A stretch of 64,000 bases of DNA from Bacteroides faecalis (GTDB taxonomy: Bacteria > Bacteroidota > Bacteroidia > Bacteroidales > Bacteroidaceae). A program made the position numbers and the translations under genes. The notes beneath the pieces were generated by a model that worked only from the letters and a program-made list of their open reading frames with translations, searched no databases and was not told where the DNA came from. This document shows, piece by piece, positions 35,604-44,127 of this stretch. Within the stretch, counting starts at the first letter, position 1, and each line of letters starts with the position of its first letter. The stretch is taken from positions 1 through 64,000 of the forward strand of contig NZ_BHWB01000013.1 of assembly GCF_003865075.1 (NCBI RefSeq), in the 5' to 3' direction.

Positions 35604-38270
35604 AAATATAATATTAAATTTCCCTGCTTCAACCATAAATTTTTTATTCTTCACATTCACTTTTTTCCCGTCTTTCCTACAGGAAACAGTACTATCAGGC
35701 ATACAAACTGTAGCTGTTGTCCCAGGAGGAATGGTAAGACGAAGATTTAATCGGTTACCTTGCAGTTTCCAATCGACAGCAATAGTACCATAAGGAGATG
35801 CTTTGGTAACCTTTGCCCAAGTCAGCCCAGTTGGTATTTGAGGATCGATATAGAAGTGACGATAACCAGGCTTGGCCTCATCAAGACGGATTCCTCCCAC
35901 AGCTTGATAAAACCAAGTACCGATACCATTGTAACAGTTATGTATCCGGCTACGTTCACCACTCCAGTATTCCCAAGTAGTGGTAGCCCCATTATCTATC
36001 ATATAGAGATAGCCGGGATAATCCCGTTTCTTCATCATTTGATAAAAAAAGTCAGCTTCTCTATTCCGGATAACCCATTCCGTCAAGATAGGGACCCCAA
36101 CCAAACCGACAGCAATATGCCCATTATGTTTCTGTTCAGTAGCAGCTATCATATTCCTTTTTACTTGAGTGTACAAAGAATCGGGCACAACACCTACCAA
36201 CATCGGATAACACATATCCAATTGTGAACCGGTGGAATAAATACCTTCACCCGCACGATAGAAGGTTTGGTGTATAAGTTGATTAAGTCTCTTCTTGCGA
36301 TTGGCAAATTCTTGAGCTTCTTCTGCTTTTCCTAATGTTAAAGCTATCTTATTCATTGTGTCCAGGCATTCGCTAATAAAACAGTTACTCACCAAATCTA
36401 CGGAAGATTGCGCACCGGCATCCACTCCTGCCGGAGCCAACCAGTCGCCAAGATACCAGTTTCGATATTTTGTATCCGGCCAACGTTTCAACAACCCACC
36501 TACAGTATATTTGTCCACATACTTAAACCATTCTTTCATTTGAGAATAATATTTCTCAATCAATCTCGGGTCATTATAATTGATATAAGTTCTCCATGGG
36601 GCCCGCACTATAAATCCGCACCAATAAGGACCACCACCATCAGCGCCGTGATTAGGTCCTACATGCGGCAAACTTCCCCCTTCTTGCATAGAATCTCCCC
36701 ATCCCTGCAACCAGTTTACAAAAGTTGGCGCCACATCATACATTGTTTGCAGGCTCATTGTAGAAGAGTTCCCGTCTCCGCCATACCCTGCACGTTCCAA
36801 ATGTGGACAGTCCACCATATATCCGCTGAATGTCAAACATTTCATCGTATACTGAATCATGTCGTGAATGGCATTCAAATCAGCGTCAGAACATTCAAAA
36901 GTAGCAGTTTGGGGATAATCCCCATAAATCTGCAAAGACTTCATCCACCCGATCTCAGGCTTCACTGGAAGGTTGGAAATACGTATATACCGAAATGCGT
37001 GATGATTGAAACGATTTCTGAAGCATTCTTCTTGACGACCGCCGGAAATATAGATATCGCTCTCGCCTTGTTTATCAAATTCTCCTTCTTTGTTCAGATT
37101 ATCACTGTATTCCATACAGACTTCATGTCCTGAAGGTAACACAGGCATCTTCATCTCAAACCATCCGGTCTGATTTTCTCCCATATCCACCAACCAAGTA
37201 CCTTCGCCTAACTGCTTTATAGAAACAGGCTGTAATACCCGGTGAATCTTGTTAGCCTCACACATCTGAGGAGCAACAAGATGGTCAGGAACATCCACGA
37301 TTACCACAGGAGCCCATTTTCTCTGATCAAGAGATTGGGGTGAAAGGTCCACCGGTAAAATTCTCCCATCTACTTTTTCACCACCAAACTGAAGCGCACA
37401 CCAGTTACCCGTATCCGAATAGCCACTCTCGCACCCGTTCCACGAACGATCCGTTTGAGTCAGCACTTCCCATCTACCATTTCTCAAGACATCCAGTTCC
37501 GCTTTCACCAGCGGTCCGTCATAAGCTGCGCCATAAGTAGTTTTCTTATACCATCCTTGGCCAAGCCAAATCAATAGATCATTTTCCCCTTCTTTCAGAT
37601 AAGAAGTAATATCATAGGTAAGAATGAGTGAACGTTTCCCCAATTGCGATACAGCAGGAACAAGCACATTCTCACTTACTTTCCTTCCATTAACATAGAT
37701 TTCATGATATCCTAATGAGTTCACGTGCAGGAATGCCGTTTCCGCTTGATTCATTCTCACTTTCTTACGAAGTAAAGGGGCGCAGACCTGTCCTCCCTCC
37801 GGAGACGATCCGATATAGTCACCATGAAATTGACTTTTATCCAGAAGACCGACAGAAAAACGCGCTACGGAACTCCATGCAGAAACTTTCTTTTTCTGGT
37901 CCCAGACACGTACTCTCCAATAGCATAATGAACGGGAAGTCAAAGGTGAGCCACGGTAAGGTACCATTACTGAAGCGTCAGACTTCAATTTCCCCGAATT
38001 CCATAAATCCGCTTCATCCCGAATGATTAAAAGACTGTCCGTCGCTACCTGAATTTCATAATAGGCTTGCCCTCCTTTCCATCCGTCACCTTTCAGTTTC
38101 CAACTAAAATGAGGGACAGTATTGTCAATTCCCAAAGGATTTATCATATTCTCACACTTTAATTCGCCCAAAGTAAAGGAAATACTTGTACCTTTTCCAT
38201 ACATTACTGCCGAGATATTACAAAAGCAGTATATAAATCCTATGCCTAACAAAATTCTTATGTCCTTCAT
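35544..38270 (-). CDS. GH78-type alpha-L-rhamnosidase, secreted
   Basis: Large enzyme of about 908 residues (from the ATG at 38270; an upstream in-frame ATG at 38303 would add 11 residues before the signal peptide). Layout as in GH78: an N-terminal Fn3-like domain (LKCENMINPLGIDNTVPHFSW), carbohydrate-binding jelly rolls (NSLGYHEIYVNGRKVS; VDMGENQTGWFEM), then the (alpha/alpha)6 barrel with the acidic motif VDCPHLERAGYGGDG, which matches the DCPxxxERxGWxGD region. GATTTWEYW follows later. It removes terminal alpha-L-rhamnose. The last 20 residues (DLSYSHPF onward) are encoded inside the 82-bp repeat, so the natural end was replaced. It follows the SGNH gene by 63 bp. Confidence 0.88.
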   Translation of the reverse strand: MKDIRILLGIGFIYCFCNISAVMYGKGTSISFTLGELKCENMINPLGIDNTVPHFSWKLKGDGWKGGQAYYEIQVATDSLLIIRDEADLWNSGKLKSDASVMVPYRGSPLTSRSLCYWRVRVWDQKKKVSAWSSVARFSVGLLDKSQFHGDYIGSSPEGGQVCAPLLRKKVRMNQAETAFLHVNSLGYHEIYVNGRKVSENVLVPAVSQLGKRSLILTYDITSYLKEGENDLLIWLGQGWYKKTTYGAAYDGPLVKAELDVLRNGRWEVLTQTDRSWNGCESGYSDTGNWCALQFGGEKVDGRILPVDLSPQSLDQRKWAPVVIVDVPDHLVAPQMCEANKIHRVLQPVSIKQLGEGTWLVDMGENQTGWFEMKMPVLPSGHEVCMEYSDNLNKEGEFDKQGESDIYISGGRQEECFRNRFNHHAFRYIRISNLPVKPEIGWMKSLQIYGDYPQTATFECSDADLNAIHDMIQYTMKCLTFSGYMVDCPHLERAGYGGDGNSSTMSLQTMYDVAPTFVNWLQGWGDSMQEGGSLPHVGPNHGADGGGPYWCGFIVRAPWRTYINYNDPRLIEKYYSQMKEWFKYVDKYTVGGLLKRWPDTKYRNWYLGDWLAPAGVDAGAQSSVDLVSNCFISECLDTMNKIALTLGKAEEAQEFANRKKRLNQLIHQTFYRAGEGIYSTGSQLDMCYPMLVGVVPDSLYTQVKRNMIAATEQKHNGHIAVGLVGVPILTEWVIRNREADFFYQMMKKRDYPGYLYMIDNGATTTWEYWSGERSRIHNCYNGIGTWFYQAVGGIRLDEAKPGYRHFYIDPQIPTGLTWAKVTKASPYGTIAVDWKLQGNRLNLRLTIPPGTTATVCMPDSTVSCRKDGKKVNVKNKKFMVEAGKFNIIFDLSYSHPFVDKYRLFNNIR

Positions 38271-38333
38271 AATAAAGATCTTTTCAAATGTTTCAGATGT
38301 CAACCTTTACGGCAATCTTGCATTTATAATCGT

Positions 38334-39746
38334 TTACATTTTATTCAATTTCATCAGTTTCACCTTATGAGTAGTCGGTTTATTTATTTTATAAATTTTA
38401 TCAACGATTGTGTCCATATATTTCGTCCACACTTCCCGTACTTCTGGATACATAGCCTTCGTAAACCAACCATAGCTAGCCCTAAGAAAACCATCTTTCG
38501 GTAGATACTCTCTAAGTTTGTCAATCGCTTCCTGATTATCAGAGAATAATAAGCCTTCTTTTTTCAGGAAAGAATATTCAGTCCATAAATATTCCCTAAA
38601 CCGCTTTTCCACTTCAAAACGTTCTTCATTCAGATACATGATTTTCATCGCTTGCTGATATTGCGGAGTGACCGGATAATCAGCTAAATTAATCCCGTTC
38701 TCCAATTGCCCGGATGAAACATCATCAATGAATTGTCCGTCTATAGTCAATCGATACAGTCCCTTCTCCAAATTGGTTACTTGAAAACGTTCCTGATTAA
38801 ATTCTTTCATAAACGGAACTAACGCCATCGCATCACGCTGTGACTTTATATTCCCCCAACCTTGTCTTGGAATAGAATCCAGGGGATAAGGAAGTGCATA
38901 AGCCAAATAATCAAAACTCAAATCATTTCCGTCTTTCTTCAATTTTGAAATCTTACAATTCTTTTGAGATATCACTTCCGAGTATTCCGCGTCAATGGAA
39001 ACATCGGCAACTTCATTTCCCGCCAATCCTTGTGCTTTCAAAAATAAATAAGCCATTACCATTTGGCCGTCATTATCAGGATGAATCCTATCTACCCTAC
39101 AAAAAGTAAAGGTAGAATCTTTTTTCTGTTCTTCCAAATTTATTTTTCTCATCGGCTCGTTGAAATCGACAAATCCCCAGTTGTTTTTTTTCGCAGAGGA
39201 GCGTTGAGCGTCGATTATCTTCAAGATAGCCCGATTCTTGTCAGGCAGATTAAAAAAGTCCAATTTAGTTGTTTCATCGTAGGGCGAGCCACCTATCAAC
39301 ACTTTGGTAACTTTCTTCTCCGCGAGCAAACGCTTCTCTATTTCCCGATAACTCTCCAATGACTTTTCTACCTGCTGTTCGGATAATTCTTTCACATTGT
39401 CTTTCCAGTAGATATCATAGCCGGTATCGTTCATACCGAAAGTAAGGGTTACATAAGTCGGGTTCCTGTTAAAGACATCATAATCTAATCGGTCTTTAAT
39501 GTCCCATGCACTTTCTCCACCAATTCCCGCATTCATGACAGTAATCGGCTTATTGGGGAAACGGGTCATGTAATACAACCAAATAAATGAATGGTAATGT
39601 CCGCCATGAGTAATGCTGTTTCCTACAAATACTACCCGTTCTCCTTTTTTAAATGGAGGAAGGGATGATTGTGCTTGTAAACTGCCATAGCTAATACAAA
39701 CCAATAACAATAGAAGAAATATTTTAATATTTATTTTACAGTTCAT
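38334..39746 (-). CDS. SGNH/GDSL-type hydrolase, secreted (paralogue)
   Basis: 470-residue paralogue of the protein at 5804-7186. Signal peptide ends SLQAQ; then FVGNSITHGG (Ser), NAGIGGESAWD, FGMNDTG and DRIHPDNDGQM (Asp, His), plus the same long C-terminal extension. Similarity runs over the whole length, so the two arose by duplication rather than sharing only a domain. It is probably a carbohydrate esterase. It sits between the CE1-type esterase and the GH78 gene. Confidence 0.85.
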   Translation of the reverse strand: MNCKINIKIFLLLLLVCISYGSLQAQSSLPPFKKGERVVFVGNSITHGGHYHSFIWLYYMTRFPNKPITVMNAGIGGESAWDIKDRLDYDVFNRNPTYVTLTFGMNDTGYDIYWKDNVKELSEQQVEKSLESYREIEKRLLAEKKVTKVLIGGSPYDETTKLDFFNLPDKNRAILKIIDAQRSSAKKNNWGFVDFNEPMRKINLEEQKKDSTFTFCRVDRIHPDNDGQMVMAYLFLKAQGLAGNEVADVSIDAEYSEVISQKNCKISKLKKDGNDLSFDYLAYALPYPLDSIPRQGWGNIKSQRDAMALVPFMKEFNQERFQVTNLEKGLYRLTIDGQFIDDVSSGQLENGINLADYPVTPQYQQAMKIMYLNEERFEVEKRFREYLWTEYSFLKKEGLLFSDNQEAIDKLREYLPKDGFLRASYGWFTKAMYPEVREVWTKYMDTIVDKIYKINKPTTHKVKLMKLNKM

Positions 39747-39888
39747 TCTATATAAACTTTATATGAGACATCCGGAATATAATCCCTGAATTAAAGAACT
39801 CTACTTAAATAAGAATGCATCATCATTAATTGCTAATACGCAAAGAGTCCCTGTTTTCCGAAATGTCATTCTCCCCCGATATTAATTT

Positions 39889-40752
39889 TTAATATTGCAT
39901 AAACGATCTCGATACAAATTCCATTACTTCGGGCAGTTCCATTCTCCAATAACTCCAAGAATGTCCACCGTCTTTCACCCGATATTCATGACCGATCTGA
40001 TTCTGTCTTAATTGAATGTGTAAGACACTATTATCTATTGTCAAAAAATCATCATCTCCACAACTGATGTACCAACGCACCCATTTAATAGCGTTCACCT
40101 TATCTTCTGAAATTTTTAGGATATCTTCTATGCTAAACTGTTTAAAGTAGGATTCTGCCTTTTCCACCGGGACTTTTGACATATCCGACATACTCCTCAT
40201 TTGCTCAATAATCCAATTACCGGAAACGGCACTTAGAGGAGCAGCCGCAGCAAACATTTCCGGATAGTGGAGTGCGTAAAACAATGCTCCTCCTCCTCCC
40301 ATTGAAAGGCCAGCTACAGCACGATAACGTTTTTCAGCACGTGCTCTGTATGTTTTTTCTATATGAGGGATCAGTTCTTTGAAAAAGAAATCCTCATAAT
40401 TGTAACTTCCATCCGGGAGGTTGAAATATCCTTTATGTACCGAGTCAGCATCAGGCATCACAATGATCATTGGTGCTGCCTTTCCTTCGGCTATTACTTT
40501 ATCGGCAATACGTTGCACTTGCCCAAATTGTACCCAGCCGGTATGATTGTCTCCATGTCCATGTAAAAGATATAATACCGGATAACTACAGTCATTTTCA
40601 TTATAACCGGCGGGCAAGTAAATAGAATAATGGCGTTCCATCCCTAATATCTTACTTTTTACTGTATGAGTTTCATATACTCTGCTACTTTGGGCATATA
40701 CTGTAGTAGCAATACTAATAAATACTAGTGCAAATAGTAAAATCTTTTTCAT
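39889..40752 (-). CDS. CE1-type alpha/beta-hydrolase esterase
   Basis: 287-residue secreted esterase (signal peptide ending TVYAQ) of the esterase D/feruloyl esterase group. The nucleophile elbow is GLSMGGGG. The oxyanion region is LLHGHGDNHTGW, the acid probably lies in the SCGDDDFL segment, and the His is in VKDGGHSWSYW. Such enzymes remove acetyl or aromatic acyl groups from glycans. A terminator (40905-40954) and a candidate -7 box TAATTTTG (40830-40837, minus strand) lie before it, so it may begin its own transcript. Confidence 0.85.
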   Translation of the reverse strand: MKKILLFALVFISIATTVYAQSSRVYETHTVKSKILGMERHYSIYLPAGYNENDCSYPVLYLLHGHGDNHTGWVQFGQVQRIADKVIAEGKAAPMIIVMPDADSVHKGYFNLPDGSYNYEDFFFKELIPHIEKTYRARAEKRYRAVAGLSMGGGGALFYALHYPEMFAAAAPLSAVSGNWIIEQMRSMSDMSKVPVEKAESYFKQFSIEDILKISEDKVNAIKWVRWYISCGDDDFLTIDNSVLHIQLRQNQIGHEYRVKDGGHSWSYWRMELPEVMEFVSRSFMQY

Positions 40753-40904
40753 CGTTTTTATTATATTTTAGTTTGCAGAATATCACAACACCACCTGATT
40801 AAAGGACAAATCAATCCCTATCAAACCACCAAAATTACATTATTATTTTATTTAATAAATAATACAATACTTTCATTTAAAATTCCATGAGTGAGTATGA
40901 TATA

Positions 40905-40954
40905 AAAATCCGGAGACATAACGACTAATTATCAGATTACTATCTCCAGATTTT
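40905..40954 (-). terminator. Terminator after the GH2 gene
   Basis: AAAATCCGGAGA (40905-40916) and TCTCCAGATTTT (40943-40954) form a 12-bp stem with one G-T pair. It lies about 40 bp after the GH2 stop on the minus strand, between GH2 and the esterase gene. Confidence 0.7.
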
Positions 40955-40996
40955 CAAATATAAGAAAAAAATATTTTTTCTCTTATTACCAGTCTA

Positions 40997-43900
40997 TCAT
41001 ATATCTAATTTTTTCTGCTCTGCTTTTCCATACTGCTTCACCAGCACGCTTACGCCCCCTTTCAGCAGTTCTGGTTCGGCTTCCACACTGATCACTTTCT
41101 CTTCGCCCGGCATCAAAGTTACATAGTTATCGGACATAATAACTGGTAGCACACGCTCCTGGGTTTCTTTATTGATCAGTCTCACACGATTGGCAAAAGC
41201 TACAGTCTCTGAGTTATTCTTCAGTTCGATCTTCATCTTTCCATCAGACATTGACTTATCTACCAACCTACATGACAGTTGTGCTTCCGGCAACGTATTC
41301 AACAAAGTGTAATTAAGATCATCCACTCCATTTCTCCAATAAAAGTTTTCTGATAGTAAATTCCCCTCTGCATCTGTCAATTCTAATTTTATGAAATGGA
41401 GTGGGGTCAGCCCATCCATCTTTTTTGTCTTCTCATCATATATCTCAAATTCAAACAATGAATATCCGAATTGTGTAGCACGTTTGGTGCCTGCCAGTTT
41501 TACATACCGTGCAGTTACAGGTTCCAATTCTATTTTCTCCGTACCTCCTTTTCCCTCTTTATTCGTATAAACCGTTTTCCATTCTTCTGCATCGTTTGAT
41601 ACTTGCAAATCATACTCTTTGGCAAAAGCAGCTTCCCATTTCAGGACAACATTGTCGATCTTTTCCTCTTTACCAAGATCAATATAAATCCACTGATGAT
41701 CACTATATTCACTTTCCCAACGACTTCCGGCTCCTCCATCGGCAACCATTGAAGCACTTTTGGAAGTACCTGTTGTCGAAGAAGCTACTACATTTTTCCC
41801 AAAAGCCAGATTAAACGGATTAAAGTTTAATGTAAAAGCTTCTGCAATATTACTAGCAGCTACGTCAATCTGTTCAGTTTGTCCATATGCCGGAACTTCT
41901 TTTCCATTCAAATCGTAAATTGTAGCCTTAACAACCGCACCTTTAAGATCTTTAGCAGTGGTATTTACTGCTTTTATACTATTGTTGGAAGCATTCCACT
42001 GGATATGCAAATGTTCACAGGCTTTCTTCGCTCCCCAATAAGCACCTGTAGGATCATAATAATAGTCATAAGTCTGCCATACAAACGAGGGATAGGCCGG
42101 ATGACTCATCCAGATCAAAATACCTGCGGCATCATTCCACATCTTATCGTTCCATGCTTCATACATGCCTTTCATTACTTCAATATTCAACAACTGAGCT
42201 TTTTCACAAAACTCTTCCAGACCGGACGACTCTCCGTATTGGGTATTTACTGAATTCTTATAATTGATCGGATTAGCATTTGAAGCCTCTTTCCCGAAAA
42301 AATGCTTGTTCCAGACATTATCATCATCGCTCTTCAACTGCTCGTCAGTAGGCAAAGGCCACCATGACTCTTGCGGAATAAATAACTTCACACTTTCGAA
42401 AGTCGGAAAAGTAGCTGTACCTATCTCCGTACGCATACCATATCCATGGTCAATACCGTAAGGATATGCCGGTGTATTAAACGCCAAATTACTGCCTGAA
42501 GTTTCGAAATGATGTCTTGGAGGTTGATTTCCCCACCAGCCACTTCCGGATAAACCATCCTGATTGGAGCAGGACTTATACATACGATCGTTCTTATCTT
42601 CTTTGGCAACAACTTCACGAAGATAATTGTCCAGTTCCGGTTTAGGATGCGTTTCATTAGCTCCACACCAGATTGCAATGGAAGGATGGTTTCTAAGACG
42701 TTTGACTTTATCAAGAGCATTCGCCTTAAAAGCTTCCGGTTCTGCTACATCATTATAGGCAACGTACAGCCAGAAATCATTCCATACCATAATACCATAC
42801 TGATCACAATAATCATAAAACGCATCATCCGTCACACATCCTGTCCACAGACGAATCATATTATAATTCATTTCTTTGTGAAGTCTGATCTTCGTCTCAT
42901 ACTCTTTACCCTGACAACGAAGCAAGTATTCACTCATCCCCCAGTTTCCTCCTTTTACAAATACTTTCTGTCCATTGACAAAAAATGTCAAAACAGGATA
43001 ACCGACTACATTATCAACCATCTTATACTCATATTTCTTGATACCAAATGAAACTTCTTTTTCATCCGATACCTCACCGTCTACGGAACAAGTCAGCTTA
43101 CAAGTATAAAGATTCGGTTCACCGTAACCATTCGGCCACCACAGTTTCGGATTATCAATAACTAACTGGGTAAATTCGTCCTTATTGATAGAAACTTTAG
43201 AAATAGTTTTCCCCTCTATCTGAAAATCTTTAGAGAAAGATATATCTCCTGGCTGAATAATTCCGGAAACCACTACCTTCTTTGGAGAAGAAGAAGTGTT
43301 TTTGATATCTGTTGAAATAGAGATTTCCGCCTTTTGCAGGGTTGGCAAATCCGAACGCACCCAAGGATCCTCCATTATTACATCTCCCGTAATGGTAAGA
43401 TACGTATTACCTGTGATACCTGCCAAACGTCCCGGAATATAGGGTATCCAATCCCAACCGGCACCCGCCAGATAACTAGGACTACATGCCACTCCATACG
43501 GGTCTGTAGCTTTCCTTGTCTTTTTCTGGTCAGGATCAGTAATCAAAACGGCAATCGCATTCTTTCCTGATTTCTTGATCAGATCGGTCACATCAAATTT
43601 TGAACGTATCATGTGCCCACTTACATCTTTAGTAGAAGTCTTCGTACCGGATATTTTCTCTCCATTAAAATAGAAATCTGCATAACGGTTCGTATTGTCA
43701 AAATGGAGCCAGACACGTCTGCCTTCTGAATAAGAAACCGGAAGTTCAAATTCGGTCCGATACCAGAAAGGACGATTATAATAAGTCTCATCTACTTTAT
43801 AGATATTATCGGAGTAGTCCGGATCAGGAACAATTCCCGCTTCAACATAAGCGGTAAATACGGCTCCCGGAACTACACCTTTAACAGATTCGGTCATTTC

Positions 43901-44080
43901 ATAGCCAGGTGTAGATATCTGCTCTCCGGTAGCATTTCCCAAATCAGCCTGTGGTTTCACCTGCCAAACGATTTGAGGATTTGAACTGTTTAATGACATC
44001 GTTGAGGTTTGTTTCACACATCCCGAATGGGTAAAAGCAACCACCCCCAACAAAAAAAGAAGCCTAAACTTATTTATCAT
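40997..44080 (-). CDS. GH2 exo-beta-glycosidase with inserted F5/8-type domain
   Basis: 1027-residue lipoprotein (lipobox THSGC). The fold is that of the GH2 exo-beta-D-glucosaminidase/beta-mannosidase branch: jelly roll (RPFWYRTEFELP, FNGEKISG), an Ig-like domain, then the TIM barrel with the acid Glu476 in IWCGANET and probable nucleophile Glu552 in GMRTEIGTA, 76 residues apart. A discoidin (F5/8 type C) carbohydrate-binding domain, NLAFGKNVVASSTTGTSKSA to SLFEFEIYDE, is placed inside the C-terminal Ig region. The substrate is likely a beta-mannoside or beta-glucosaminide, which fits the core of an N-glycan or a beta-mannan. It follows the GH92 gene by 47 bp. Confidence 0.88.
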   Translation of the reverse strand: MINKFRLLFLLGVVAFTHSGCVKQTSTMSLNSSNPQIVWQVKPQADLGNATGEQISTPGYEMTESVKGVVPGAVFTAYVEAGIVPDPDYSDNIYKVDETYYNRPFWYRTEFELPVSYSEGRRVWLHFDNTNRYADFYFNGEKISGTKTSTKDVSGHMIRSKFDVTDLIKKSGKNAIAVLITDPDQKKTRKATDPYGVACSPSYLAGAGWDWIPYIPGRLAGITGNTYLTITGDVIMEDPWVRSDLPTLQKAEISISTDIKNTSSSPKKVVVSGIIQPGDISFSKDFQIEGKTISKVSINKDEFTQLVIDNPKLWWPNGYGEPNLYTCKLTCSVDGEVSDEKEVSFGIKKYEYKMVDNVVGYPVLTFFVNGQKVFVKGGNWGMSEYLLRCQGKEYETKIRLHKEMNYNMIRLWTGCVTDDAFYDYCDQYGIMVWNDFWLYVAYNDVAEPEAFKANALDKVKRLRNHPSIAIWCGANETHPKPELDNYLREVVAKEDKNDRMYKSCSNQDGLSGSGWWGNQPPRHHFETSGSNLAFNTPAYPYGIDHGYGMRTEIGTATFPTFESVKLFIPQESWWPLPTDEQLKSDDDNVWNKHFFGKEASNANPINYKNSVNTQYGESSGLEEFCEKAQLLNIEVMKGMYEAWNDKMWNDAAGILIWMSHPAYPSFVWQTYDYYYDPTGAYWGAKKACEHLHIQWNASNNSIKAVNTTAKDLKGAVVKATIYDLNGKEVPAYGQTEQIDVAASNIAEAFTLNFNPFNLAFGKNVVASSTTGTSKSASMVADGGAGSRWESEYSDHQWIYIDLGKEEKIDNVVLKWEAAFAKEYDLQVSNDAEEWKTVYTNKEGKGGTEKIELEPVTARYVKLAGTKRATQFGYSLFEFEIYDEKTKKMDGLTPLHFIKLELTDAEGNLLSENFYWRNGVDDLNYTLLNTLPEAQLSCRLVDKSMSDGKMKIELKNNSETVAFANRVRLINKETQERVLPVIMSDNYVTLMPGEEKVISVEAEPELLKGGVSVLVKQYGKAEQKKLDI

Positions 44081-44127
44081 GTTGGTAAAAATTTAAATTA
44101 CTACTTGTTATGCTAATTGTATGACAA

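Noticed and set aside
36408..37133. 241-codon frame opposite the GH78 gene
   Set aside because: Antisense shadow of a well-supported enzyme; composition and lack of domains argue against a gene.
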